64,000 nucleotides of DNA from Anaerolinea sp. (GTDB lineage Bacteria; Chloroflexota; Anaerolineae; Anaerolineales; Anaerolineaceae). The number at the start of each line of letters is the position of its first letter. The stretch's first letter is position 1. Shown here piece by piece: positions 17,101 through 24,910 of this stretch. The DNA lies in assembly GCA_020725865.1 (NCBI GenBank), contig DYEC01000019.1, positions 62,001-126,000 on the forward strand. The letters are read 5' to 3'. The notes below the pieces were generated by a model, which saw only the letters and a program-made list of their open reading frames with translations, was not told the origin of the DNA and did no database searches. The position numbers and the translations under genes are program-made.

Positions 17101-18154
17101 CACTATCATCAATAGCCTCGACCCGCAGCTTGTCTTGAACACTATTGTAGAGGAAGCCGCTGCGCAGCTCGAAGCAGATGCTACCGAGATACTGTTTTTT
17201 AATTCGCAAATGCTATTGCTTGAACCTGCTGCCAGCTACGGTTTTCACACCGATCTTGCAAACTCCATCCGCTTTCCATTAGGTAGCGGATATGCCGGCA
17301 GCGCCGCCCTTGAACGCCGCACTATCAGCATTCCCAACTTGCTGAGTGAGCCGGAAAGCAATGCCTCCGGTGCCGCGATGGCTAAAGAAGAAGGGTTTGT
17401 CTCCCAGCACGTTACCCCCCTGACTGTCAAAGGCGAACTCAAAGGTGTCCTGGAAGTATTCCACAGGCGCCCGTTTGCACCCGACCAGAAATGGCTGGAA
17501 CTGTTTGAAGCCTTTGCCAATCAGGCTGCCATCGCCATCGAAAATGCTAGCTTAATGGAAAAACAGCGCAACACTCTGCTGGAACTTCAATTGGCTTATG
17601 ATGAAACGCTGGAAGGCTGGTCGCGCGCCATGGATCTACGCGACCGTGAGACCGAAGGTCACGCTCAGCGAGTCACAGAAATGACCCTGCAGATCGCGCT
17701 CGCCATGGGGCTTTCCGGCGATGAGTTGGTGCACATTCGACGCGGTGCACTTTTGCACGATATCGGTAAGCTGGGTGTACCGGATGAAATTTTATTCAAG
17801 CCCACGCCTTTGACCGAGCGGGAATGGGAAATCATGCGCCGCCATCCGCAGTATGCTTATGAAATGCTCCTGCCCATTGAATATCTGCATCCAGCGCTGG
17901 ACATTCCCTACTGCCACCACGAAAAATGGGACGGCACCGGCTATCCGCGCGGTCTAAAAGGCGAGGAAATCCCGCTCACTGCACGCATTTTTGCCGTTGT
18001 TGATGTATATGACGCTCTTATCAGCGACCGCCCTTACCGCCGTCAGTGGTCGAAGGAAGAAGCCCTGGAATACATCCGCGAACAAGCGGGCAGACACTTT
18101 GACCCCAAAGTGGTTGAGGTATTCTTGCAGTTAATTAGTCAGGGGAAATTTTAA
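14111..18154 (+). CDS. Multi-PAS/GAF HD-GYP signalling protein
   Basis: Cytoplasmic receptor, 1347 aa, ending in a cyclic-di-GMP phosphodiesterase domain. Domains in order: five PAS (about residues 30-150, 155-270, 280-403, 408-527 and 535-652), three GAF (about 663-813, 827-977 and 990-1150) and HD-GYP (about 1170-1340). The HD motif is LLHDIGK with His1216/Asp1217, and the GYP motif is at 1277-1279 within HHEKWDGTGYP. PAS3 and PAS4 are near-identical tandem copies, also at DNA level. No membrane segment is seen. The ATG at 14111 is chosen because AGGG lies 5 bases upstream; an open frame extends back to 13997 without a ribosome site. It probably integrates several small-molecule or redox cues to lower c-di-GMP, which often controls adhesion proteins like the one at 2585. 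Confidence 0.9.
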   Translation: MRQKRHKPAIGLPDSTLLPAEQEELRRRAAQLHATLYSIGDAVIGTDGEGRVEMMNPVAEKLTGWEESEARGRPLEEVFHIVNEKTRRRAANPVQRVLREGVVVGLANHTLLISRGGHEYIIADAGSPIKDEQGHIIGVVLVFRDITQQRQLEQRYQLLFEHMLDGFALHEILLDESGKPADYRFLAVNPAFERMTGLKAQDILGKTVREIIPTIEECWIETYGRVALTGEPAEFESYNQQLHKFFRVSTFCPAPRQFACIFEDITEARRNEHRLKESEEQFRLLAEHAQDLIYRYEYFPRRGFTYVSPSFTHVTGYTPEEYYADPDLDLKIVHPEDRPLFEQYVLSDKIFDKPFVVRWIRKDGQIIWTEQINIPFYDEQGNLIALQGIAREITDRKRMEEALRESEARFRLMAENAQDLIYRYEFAPQRGFTYVSPSATRITGYTPEDHYTDPDLGLKIVHPEDRPLLEQYFQGGGVFDKPLTLRWIRKDGQIIWTEQINTPVYDDQGNLIAINGVARDITERKRAEEALRTSERRLSLFMENLPGVVVIRDTQGRYVYMNEAWERAMSLRREDYLGKTPFETFPHEDAVKLLEDDRRVLESGQPQIAEIELHHVTGSRWWLVNRFRLDDDAGKPAYVAALYVDITERKQHERLLKAQARVAQALGETVELRPLLERLLEAARHAIPVANKGSILLAEPDGTLRIYATIGYRDPRVYDIAFVRDSGYAALAARQRRALLIPNVRDYGSTRYNGEVEEARQVLSAVAAPLIVKDRLIGVITLDNTQRKAAFNETDMHTLVSFASTAALVIETSRLLEETQRRLRELSAMAQVSTALRAAETRAEMPAIILEQVCSLLEAGGAALEKFDPASGEMLVELGVGIWSPVTGDRIPPGGGISYAVLESGQPYLNNDVTTDPRLYRPELIGENRAIAGLPLKAEETIVGQLWVARNKAWSEADLHLLHAVAEIVASALQRAELHEETQKQLHIQRAIRTIDRTIINSLDPQLVLNTIVEEAAAQLEADATEILFFNSQMLLLEPAASYGFHTDLANSIRFPLGSGYAGSAALERRTISIPNLLSEPESNASGAAMAKEEGFVSQHVTPLTVKGELKGVLEVFHRRPFAPDQKWLELFEAFANQAAIAIENASLMEKQRNTLLELQLAYDETLEGWSRAMDLRDRETEGHAQRVTEMTLQIALAMGLSGDELVHIRRGALLHDIGKLGVPDEILFKPTPLTEREWEIMRRHPQYAYEMLLPIEYLHPALDIPYCHHEKWDGTGYPRGLKGEEIPLTARIFAVVDVYDALISDRPYRRQWSKEEALEYIREQAGRHFDPKVVEVFLQLISQGKF

Positions 18155-18326
18155 CTCTCAGCCGTTCTTTGCCGATGCCCTATTCGCACAAAATGCAACA
18201 ACGTGCCCCATTTTCTCAACAACAGACAAATTGTATAAGGTTCAAACAGGATTGACATTGCATTCTATGGTTAAAAACCTACAATTGTGACTGTAGATAT
18301 GACCAAAATTCTGGCAGGAAAAAGAA

Positions 18327-19208
18327 ATGACTTCCGGTTGGACAATTCAAAATAAAATCGTTTTGATTACCGGCGCGACCAGCGGCATTGGCAAAGAGAC
18401 TGCACTAGAATTAGCCCGCAAAGGAGCAAAGGTGGTAATTCATGGGCGTAACCCTGAAAAAGTCGCTGCAACCGCTCTAGAGATTCGAGAAACGACTGGC
18501 AACACACAAGTGGATACACTTACCGCCGATCTTTCCAGCCAAAGCGAAATCCATCGCATGGCAGATGAATTCCTCAGCCATTACGATCAGCTTCATGTGC
18601 TAATCAATAATGCTGGGGCAATTTTCATGAAGCGCCAGTTGAGCATTGATGGATTGGAAATGACCTTTGCGCTGAATCACATGAGCTATTTTATCTTGAC
18701 CCAAAGGCTGTTACCCCTTCTGAAATCCAATACGCCAGCGCGCATCATCAATGTGTCATCCGCTGCCCACTTTGGCGCCACGCTCAACTTTGACGATTTA
18801 CAAAATATGCATGGATATAACGGGTGGAAAGCATATTCACAATCCAAGCTTGCTAATCTTTACTTTACATATGAGCTGGCGCGTCGTTTAGAAAATAGCG
18901 GGATAACCGCTAACGCTTTGCATCCGGGATTTGTTGCTACCGGCTTTGGGAAGAACAACGGGCGTTTGTTAAACACACTTTTCGCGTTCAGCCAACTCAT
19001 GGCAGTTTCACCACAAGAAGGAGCCGAAACCTCTATTTACCTTGCCAGTTCGCCTGAACTGGATGGGGTTAATGGCAAGTACTTTGTCAATAAACGAGAC
19101 GCACCTTCATCTCCGATTTCGTATAATGAGCAAATCGCAAGAAGGCTCTGGTCAGTTAGCGAGCAACTCTGCTGTCCATTGACCGTGGATAACCCAACAG
19201 CAGTTTGA
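18327..19208 (+). CDS. Short-chain dehydrogenase/reductase (retinol-dehydrogenase-like)
   Basis: Classical SDR oxidoreductase, 293 aa, using NAD(P)H. It has the cofactor motif TGATSGIGKETALELARKG, the NNAG motif, catalytic Ser in INVSSAAHFG and the catalytic YSQSK (Tyr and Lys). The long C-terminal part and NFDDLQ stretch resemble retinol dehydrogenase/WW-oxidoreductase-like SDRs, so a lipid or hydrophobic carbonyl substrate is plausible but not shown. AGGA lies 8 bases before the ATG. A TTGACA at 18252-18257 may be its -35 element, although no well-spaced -10 is obvious. It stands alone, converging with the lipoprotein gene at 19309. Confidence 0.88.
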   Translation: MTSGWTIQNKIVLITGATSGIGKETALELARKGAKVVIHGRNPEKVAATALEIRETTGNTQVDTLTADLSSQSEIHRMADEFLSHYDQLHVLINNAGAIFMKRQLSIDGLEMTFALNHMSYFILTQRLLPLLKSNTPARIINVSSAAHFGATLNFDDLQNMHGYNGWKAYSQSKLANLYFTYELARRLENSGITANALHPGFVATGFGKNNGRLLNTLFAFSQLMAVSPQEGAETSIYLASSPELDGVNGKYFVNKRDAPSSPISYNEQIARRLWSVSEQLCCPLTVDNPTAV

Positions 19209-19227
19209 TGAAGCTAAACAATCAAAC

Positions 19228-19293
19228 AACCGCTTGCATTGCTGAGAAATGATCCGTTTGTAACACAAAGGTCTCTCGGCAAAGCAAGCGGTT
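19228..19293. terminator. Inverted repeat between convergent genes
   Basis: AACCGCTTGC at 19228-19237 pairs perfectly with GCAAGCGGTT at 19284-19293 across a 46-base loop, between two convergent genes. It may be a bidirectional terminator, although the loop is unusually long. Confidence 0.35.
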
Positions 19294-19308
19294 TTGCCAT
19301 AACACCAA

Positions 19309-19953
19309 TCAGCCTTTGGCGCGCTGCTCAAGCAATGTGATCAAAGGATTTACAAACATCATGTTCATCCCGCCCGTTCGCCGCTGACCAGCAGCCGGCG
19401 TCCGCTGGACACCGCTCTGTCCGCCGGCATCCGGCGGCGGCCCCATCATGTCCGGCCCGCCCATTGGAATCATACCTGAGGGACCTCCACCCGAACTTTG
19501 CGAGCGTTGGGCGGTGCGCGTGGCGATGTCACTTTCGCTCATGATTTGACCGCCTGCCATAAATCCGCCTTCGATACCCAATTTCTGCATCAAAGCCTGT
19601 GTCGCTTCCGGTGTGATGTCCATATCCCGGATCGCCTGCAATTGCTCGGCAGTCATAGTTTCCTGTATCTGGTCATACAGCGCCTGGATTTCTGCCTGCG
19701 AGGCGGTATCACTCGTGCTAAGGCTTTTCACGGCTTTCCAGAGCGGGAGCAGTGCTTTTGCCTGCGCGGTGGTCACTGCCAGTTCGGTATCTTCCAGCAT
19801 CAGGGTGCCAACTGCAAGTTTGATTTGCAGAGCAGTTTGGGCTGTGTCGGTTGTTTGCGTTGCCTGTTTGCTCCATGGGAGCTGAAACGTACAGGCTGCC
19901 ACAGAAACCACAAGGATAGGTAGAAGATATAACCAAAAGACTCTCTTATTCAT
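19309..19953 (-). CDS. Putative lipoprotein of the efflux operon
   Basis: Predicted lipoprotein, 214 aa: a short charged N-terminus, hydrophobic core and lipobox VAAC (Cys at about residue 21). The middle is helical and contains a TAEQLQAIRDM segment recalling the LTxxQ repeats of Spy/CpxP-like proteins. The C-terminal third is low complexity and rich in Gly, Pro, Met and Gln (GGGPSGMIPMGGPDMMGPPP), a possible metal- or surface-interacting tail. The ATG at 19953 is chosen for the GGAG 8 bases upstream. It is the last gene of the adaptor-ABC operon, 34 bases after the permease, so it likely serves the exporter or senses its substrate. Function is not established. Confidence 0.65.
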   Translation of the reverse strand: MNKRVFWLYLLPILVVSVAACTFQLPWSKQATQTTDTAQTALQIKLAVGTLMLEDTELAVTTAQAKALLPLWKAVKSLSTSDTASQAEIQALYDQIQETMTAEQLQAIRDMDITPEATQALMQKLGIEGGFMAGGQIMSESDIATRTAQRSQSSGGGPSGMIPMGGPDMMGPPPDAGGQSGVQRTPAAGQRRTGGMNMMFVNPLITLLEQRAKG

Positions 19954-19987
19954 CACTTTTTCTCCAAGGTAAAAAGATTTTTCAGAA

Positions 19988-21226
19988 TTATTCATGCCGC
20001 AGTGCTTCGATTGGGTCAAGCTGAGCGGCGCGCCGCGCCGGCATGTAACCGAAGAAAATGCCCACCAGCGCTGCCGATGCAAAGGACAGAAGCAGCGAAT
20101 ACGGGACAATCACCGTGCGCATATCGCTGAGCGCCCCAAACAGGATGGACCCGCCAATACCCGCCAGGACACCCAGCACCCCGCCCAACAGGCTCAACAT
20201 GAGCGCCTCGGAGATGAATTGAATCTGAATGTCGCCGGGCGTGGCACCCAGTGCCTGGCGCAGACCGATTTCGCGCGTCCGTTCGGTCACGCTGACCAGC
20301 ATGATGTTCATAATGCCAATCCCGCCGACAATGAGCGAAACCCCCGCCACCCATGCCAGCAGTGTACGGAAAGAACTGGTCGTGGATTCGCGCGCTTCAA
20401 TGATGTCTGCCTGTGTGCGAATGGTGAAATCGAGTGCATCCAGGCTGACATCATGCCGTTTAGCGAGCAGCAGGGTGATCTGCGAATTTACCTCGTCCAT
20501 GTTGGCATTGGGTTCCACCGAAACGATGATCTGCCGCACCCGGTCGCCAATCATCCGGGCAAACTGCGAAGGGGTAAATTTCTTGAATACCACCGTTATC
20601 GGTGTATAAATCAACTCATCAAAGTTCACCCCGCCGGAAAGCCCCTTTTCCGCCAGCACGCCAATGACTGTCAGTTTAGTAGTGTTGACTGTAATGCTCT
20701 GACCAATTGGGTCTTGCTCACCAAACAATTCTTCAGCCACATCTGCGCCAAGCACCACCACTTTTTGGGCGCGCTCCAGATCCTGCTCCGAGTAAAACCG
20801 GCCGCGGCTGACTTTGATGTCCCGAACCGTTGGATAATCCGGGGTAGCCCCCAGGATGGTAATATCTTCCAGCGTCACATTACCGGATTTCACCGTGACG
20901 CTGGCTTGCTGTTCTACTGTTACCCCTGCCACACCGCTGATCTTTTCGCGGATAGCGGTCATATCATCATAAACCAGCCCTCCCTGCATTCCCCCCGGAG
21001 AACCGGGCGCCGGTCCGCCGCGGGTCATCGCCGAGCTGATAAAAACCAGATTCGAACCCAGTCCCTGAATAGACTCGGCTATGCTTGCCTCTGTGCCAGC
21101 GCTGACAGAAATCATCACGATCACCGCCGTCACGCCGATAATTACCCCCAGCATGGTAAGCAGCGAACGCAGCTTATTGGAAAGCAGGCTTTTCCAGGCA
21201 ACCCCTAACAACTCCGAATAGATCAT
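19988..21226 (-). CDS. MacB-type ABC transporter permease
   Basis: ABC permease of the MacB/FtsX mechanotransmission class, 412 aa. The layout is one N-terminal TM helix (after LRSLLTMLGVIIGV), a large extracytoplasmic MacB periplasmic-core domain (about 45-285), and three C-terminal TM helices with GGIGIMNIMLVSVTERTREIG, the usual coupling segment. The start overlaps the ATPase stop (ATGA). With the ATPase and adaptors it forms a MacAB-like export system. In MacB the ATPase and permease are fused; here they are separate, as in Gram-positive and Chloroflexi-type versions. The substrate is unknown (peptide, antibiotic or lipid). Confidence 0.92.
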   Translation of the reverse strand: MIYSELLGVAWKSLLSNKLRSLLTMLGVIIGVTAVIVMISVSAGTEASIAESIQGLGSNLVFISSAMTRGGPAPGSPGGMQGGLVYDDMTAIREKISGVAGVTVEQQASVTVKSGNVTLEDITILGATPDYPTVRDIKVSRGRFYSEQDLERAQKVVVLGADVAEELFGEQDPIGQSITVNTTKLTVIGVLAEKGLSGGVNFDELIYTPITVVFKKFTPSQFARMIGDRVRQIIVSVEPNANMDEVNSQITLLLAKRHDVSLDALDFTIRTQADIIEARESTTSSFRTLLAWVAGVSLIVGGIGIMNIMLVSVTERTREIGLRQALGATPGDIQIQFISEALMLSLLGGVLGVLAGIGGSILFGALSDMRTVIVPYSLLLSFASAALVGIFFGYMPARRAAQLDPIEALRHE

Positions 21227-21984
21227 GGCTCAACTCCTTCCAGAATAGTTTGCAATGCGGCATCTGATCTCCGCACAGGATTGCCGTTCTTGCGGTCCGA
21301 AGCCAGTTTGCCATCCCGAATGTAAACAATACGCTCTGTATGGTGAGCGATATCCGGCTCGTGGGTGACCATTACAATCGTGCGCCCGCGGTCATGCAGA
21401 TTATGCATCAGCTCCAGTATCTCCTCGCTGGAGCGGGTATCCAGATTGCCAGTCGGCTCATCCGCCAAAATCAACAGCGGGTCGTTCACCAGTGCGCGCG
21501 CAATTGCCACGCGCTGCTGCTGACCACCGGAAAGCTGATTGGGATAATGATGCAGACGGTTGCCCAACCCAACGCTCTCCAGCAATGCAATAGCTTTCTC
21601 CTTCCGCTCGCGGATACTCAAACGGTTCTCACGCTGATACATCATCGGCAGCATCACATTTTCCAGTGCAGTCAGGCGCGGCAATAAGTTATAAGACTGA
21701 AAAATGAAACCTAGCTGACGACCGCGGATAATCGCCAGCTCGCGGCGCGTGTATTCACTAACATCCTCCCCAGCCAGAATATACTTTCCCTCGGTTGGGC
21801 GATCCAGGCAGGCAAGGACATTGAGCAATGTGCTTTTACCCGAGCCGCTGGGGCCAACCACCGCCACAAACTCGCCGGCATGAATTATCAGCGAAATGCC
21901 ATCCAGCGCAGCGACCTGAGCCTCACCGGTGCCGTAAATCTTCTTCAGGTCTATGGTTTGAATAATCGGGGTGTTCTCGCTCAT
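21223..21984 (-). CDS. MacB/LolD-type ABC transporter ATPase
   Basis: ATP-binding subunit, 253 aa, of the MacB/LolD/FtsE class. Walker A is GPSGSGKST, the Q-loop is [18 protein letters not shown] (a hallmark of this class), the signature is [15 protein letters not shown], Walker B is [13 protein letters not shown] and the H-loop is VTHEP. The C-terminal extension is short. It overlaps both neighbours by ATGA junctions, so adaptor, ATPase and permease are translationally coupled and probably stoichiometric. Confidence 0.95.
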   Translation of the reverse strand: MSENTPIIQTIDLKKIYGTGEAQVAALDGISLIIHAGEFVAVVGPSGSGKSTLLNVLACLDRPTEGKYILAGEDVSEYTRRELAIIRGRQLGFIFQSYNLLPRLTALENVMLPMMYQRENRLSIRERKEKAIALLESVGLGNRLHHYPNQLSGGQQQRVAIARALVNDPLLILADEPTGNLDTRSSEEILELMHNLHDRGRTIVMVTHEPDIAHHTERIVYIRDGKLASDRKNGNPVRRSDAALQTILEGVEP

Positions 21985-23429
21985 GACTGCGTCTCCATTG
22001 TGCCGGTTGTAACCACATCACCAGCATTCAGCCCGCTTTTGATTTCAGCATAGGTAGCATCCATCAAACCAACCTCAACCACCTTCAAGCGCGCTTTGCC
22101 GTCACTGCCAATTACAAACACACCATATTCACCGTTTCCCAAATCACGTACTGCTTCCACCGGCACCAGCAAAGCATTCTCCGCCTTACCGCCAATGATT
22201 TCCACCGAAGCATTCATGCCAACCAGAAAAAGTGCTGGATTATCGCCTGCTTCAAGCTCCAGTTGAATGATGCCCTTCAACACCTGATAACCGCTTTCGG
22301 TTTCCAGACTGGGGTTTACCTGAATAACACTGCCTTTGAAAGTGCGGTTTGGGAGAGCATCAAAAACCACTTCTGCATCATTCCCAACGGAGACTTTATC
22401 CAGATCGGTTTCGTCAATCGAAAACTCTACCCGAGGGTGATATAGGTCCACAATAGTAATAAATGTCGAGGTGCTTACTTCATCGCCTACTTCGACCTCA
22501 TCCCCAGCCTGTCCAGAAACCGAGAGGATTGTTCCGGCAAATGGAGCGCGCATCGTTGCCTTTTCAAGATTTGTTTTGGCTTTGTTATAAGCAAGTTGAG
22601 CACTGGCAAGTTCATTTTCAAGCTTTGCCAGCTCTTCGGGGTCAATGCCGCTGTTTTCCTGCAAGGTTTTCAGGGTTTCCTGTGCGGTTTTCAGTTGCGC
22701 TTCAGCCAAAGCAAGCTGGGCATGAGAAGCATCTATCTCATAATCGGTAAAACCGGCGCAATACGCATAGGCTGCATACGCCTGCGCCACACGGTTCTTT
22801 GCCGGCACAATCACCGAAAGATAATACTCTTTGCTGCCGCCGCCGTCGCCGAGCGCATCCAGTTCCCGCTGAGTTTTCATGTACGTCTCGTAATAAGCAT
22901 CGGTGGTGTCCTGGTCACAGCGCGCCACACCCGGCTGCTTGAGATCCTCTTTTGCCTCTTGATAAGCTTCTTCCGCTTCTGCAACGGCAAGCTGTGCTTC
23001 CGCCAAACGGGAAGCCGCGTTTTCTTTGTATTCCCTCAAAGCCTGCTCTGCGGCTCTTAACTCAAGTTCAGCCACCTTCAGCGCGGTTGACAATGTCCCG
23101 CCGTCATCCAGCTCAGCCAGCACCTGCCCCTCGCTCACCTGATCGCCAGCTTTGACATAAACTGCAGAAATCTTTCCCGAAACGGGAAAACTTAGCTCGG
23201 CTTCTCTGGCAGCGATCAGTGTACCCGTCCCTGAAGCCGAGAGCATCAGATTGCCACGCCGCACCTGGGCTGTCTGAAAGGCCGCTTGAGTTGGTGTCGC
23301 TGAGTTGCTGGCACTTTGCTTCCACAGGATACTCCCCGTCACTACTGCAAACAACGCCAGCACAGCCGACAGAATCAACCACAGTTTCCTGCGATTTTTC
23401 ATCATGGTCAACTTTCTCGTTATCGTCAT
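21981..23429 (-). CDS. Membrane-fusion/adaptor protein (MacA/HlyD-like), paralogue 1
   Basis: Adaptor subunit of the exporter, 482 aa: an N-terminal TM anchor, split lipoyl halves (LSFPVSGKISAVYVKAGDQVSEGQVLAEL and a later APFAGTILSV), a long coiled-coil hairpin, then beta-barrel and membrane-proximal domains. The hairpin contains an insert with two Cys in the pattern ARCDQD...YCAGFTDYE, conserved in the two upstream paralogues. The ATG at 23429 is chosen because AGGAG lies 5 bases upstream; the GTG at 23435 would overlap that site. Its stop overlaps the ATPase start. It probably links the permease to the wall or surface rather than to a TolC channel, since no outer-membrane factor is encoded nearby. 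Confidence 0.88.
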   Translation of the reverse strand: MTITRKLTMMKNRRKLWLILSAVLALFAVVTGSILWKQSASNSATPTQAAFQTAQVRRGNLMLSASGTGTLIAAREAELSFPVSGKISAVYVKAGDQVSEGQVLAELDDGGTLSTALKVAELELRAAEQALREYKENAASRLAEAQLAVAEAEEAYQEAKEDLKQPGVARCDQDTTDAYYETYMKTQRELDALGDGGGSKEYYLSVIVPAKNRVAQAYAAYAYCAGFTDYEIDASHAQLALAEAQLKTAQETLKTLQENSGIDPEELAKLENELASAQLAYNKAKTNLEKATMRAPFAGTILSVSGQAGDEVEVGDEVSTSTFITIVDLYHPRVEFSIDETDLDKVSVGNDAEVVFDALPNRTFKGSVIQVNPSLETESGYQVLKGIIQLELEAGDNPALFLVGMNASVEIIGGKAENALLVPVEAVRDLGNGEYGVFVIGSDGKARLKVVEVGLMDATYAEIKSGLNAGDVVTTGTMETQS

Positions 23430-23447
23430 GGTCACTCCTAAAAAATC

Positions 23448-24884
23448 TCATTGGATGATTACTCTCTCACCTTCCTGTAAGCCGCTGCGCACCTCTACAA
23501 AAGTGCTACTGCGCGCACCGACTTCAATCTCGCGTTTTTCTTTCTCGCCGCTCTGGTTCAGCACGTATACGTATACAGAGCAATCGTCCTCGTGTACGGC
23601 CGCAACGGGAACCAGCAAGACATTGCTTGCCTTTTTACAGGAAATATCTACCGTTCCGCTCAATCCCAAAACCAGCGTTTTTTGCGGGGTCAGCACGGCG
23701 TTTTCCAGTTTCACCAGCCCCTCCAATACATTCACATTGCCCATCGCGACAAGAACCGGAGAAACTTGTGTCACAATACCCTCAAACCCCCGCCCTGGGA
23801 TGGCATCAAAGGTCACTTCAGCAGAACATCCCCCAGCAAAACTTTGCAAATCAGTCTCATCAATGTACACCCGCACCAGCGGATGTTCCAGATCAGCTAG
23901 AGTCAGGAAAACCACCTCGCCCTCGCTCTCATCCGCGTTTCTTCCTGTAACTGCTTCGCCTTCATCTGCATTGATGGCAATGACCGTGCCATCCATCGGG
24001 GCGACCAGTGAGGCGCCTTCCAATTCTGCCTGAGCCTTTTTCAATTGCGCTTCGGCATTTTTTACCTCCGCCTCTGCAATCGAAACCTCATCCGGATCAA
24101 TCCCCGCATGAGCCAGTAAATCCTGATACGTCTTTTCTACCTGACTCAGGTTTGCCTCAGCCAGTTTCAGATTGGCTTCGGATTCGAGTATTTCCTGTTC
24201 GGTATACCCCTGACAATAGGTAAGGTTGGCATAAGCCAGATCACGTTCTTTGCGCATCGGCGCCAGCGTTTTGAGGATGTAATCCGTGCCATAACCAGTT
24301 TTACCGCTTTCCAGATAGTCCTCCCAGATATTCACGTTGTTCTGTGCATTGACGTATTTGTAGTAATAAGAAACAATCTGATCTTGAGAACAGCGCGGGA
24401 CACCTTTCTGGCGCAGGTTCTTTTTTGCTTCCTCATAGGCAGACTGAGCTACTGCTCGGTCCGCAAGAGCCTGCGCCAGACGTTTATCCGCTCCATTCAA
24501 AAGTTCACTTAAAGCCTGCTGCGCCTCTTGCAAAGCAAGCTGTTTTTCCTGAACATTGACTCTCAGCTCATCTGCTTCCGCCAAAACCGCCAAGACCTGA
24601 CCAGCAGAGACCTGCTCGCCCACGCGAACCTTCAGCTCGCCTACTGTGCCAGACACAGGAAAACTCAAATCGGCGCTCTGACCAGCAATCAGCGAACCGG
24701 TTCCACTGGCAGTCAGGGTTAGATCACCGCGCTGGACAGTGGCAATCGAATAGGATGGCGAGCTGGTTTCAATAGTCGGTCGCTGCCAGATTGTGCCTAT
24801 TTTCAACCCTACAACCACGAATATACCCAGCACACCAGCCGCCAACCAGGGCAACTTTTTTGACATAGGCAATGTAACTCTCAT
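23448..24884 (-). CDS. Membrane-fusion/adaptor protein, paralogue 2
   Basis: Second adaptor paralogue, 478 aa, with the same plan: N-terminal TM anchor, lipoyl half LSFPVSGTVGELKVRVGEQVSAGQVLAVL, coiled-coil hairpin with Ala/Glu-rich heptads, second lipoyl half APMDGTVIAI, beta-barrel and C-terminal domain. It has the same Cys pair within the hairpin (PRCSQD and TYCQGYTEQE) and one further Cys in the barrel (AGGCSAEV). An acidic insert NADESEGE lies just after the second lipoyl half. It lies 18 bases before paralogue 1 in the operon. The ribosome site is weak (AAAGG, 11 bases away). Confidence 0.86.
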   Translation of the reverse strand: MRVTLPMSKKLPWLAAGVLGIFVVVGLKIGTIWQRPTIETSSPSYSIATVQRGDLTLTASGTGSLIAGQSADLSFPVSGTVGELKVRVGEQVSAGQVLAVLAEADELRVNVQEKQLALQEAQQALSELLNGADKRLAQALADRAVAQSAYEEAKKNLRQKGVPRCSQDQIVSYYYKYVNAQNNVNIWEDYLESGKTGYGTDYILKTLAPMRKERDLAYANLTYCQGYTEQEILESEANLKLAEANLSQVEKTYQDLLAHAGIDPDEVSIAEAEVKNAEAQLKKAQAELEGASLVAPMDGTVIAINADEGEAVTGRNADESEGEVVFLTLADLEHPLVRVYIDETDLQSFAGGCSAEVTFDAIPGRGFEGIVTQVSPVLVAMGNVNVLEGLVKLENAVLTPQKTLVLGLSGTVDISCKKASNVLLVPVAAVHEDDCSVYVYVLNQSGEKEKREIEVGARSSTFVEVRSGLQEGERVIIQ

Positions 24885-24910
24885 GATTGCTTTTGCCTTT
24901 CCAAAGCGTC

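Noticed and set aside
19994-21208. A long open frame of 404 codons on the + strand opposite the MacB permease
   Set aside because: It is the antisense shadow of a well-supported permease; the composition (His/Arg/Gln rich) is typical of such shadows and no start signal precedes it.
22596-23060. Open frame opposite the first adaptor gene
   Set aside because: Antisense shadow of the coiled-coil region, with no ribosome site or recognisable domain.
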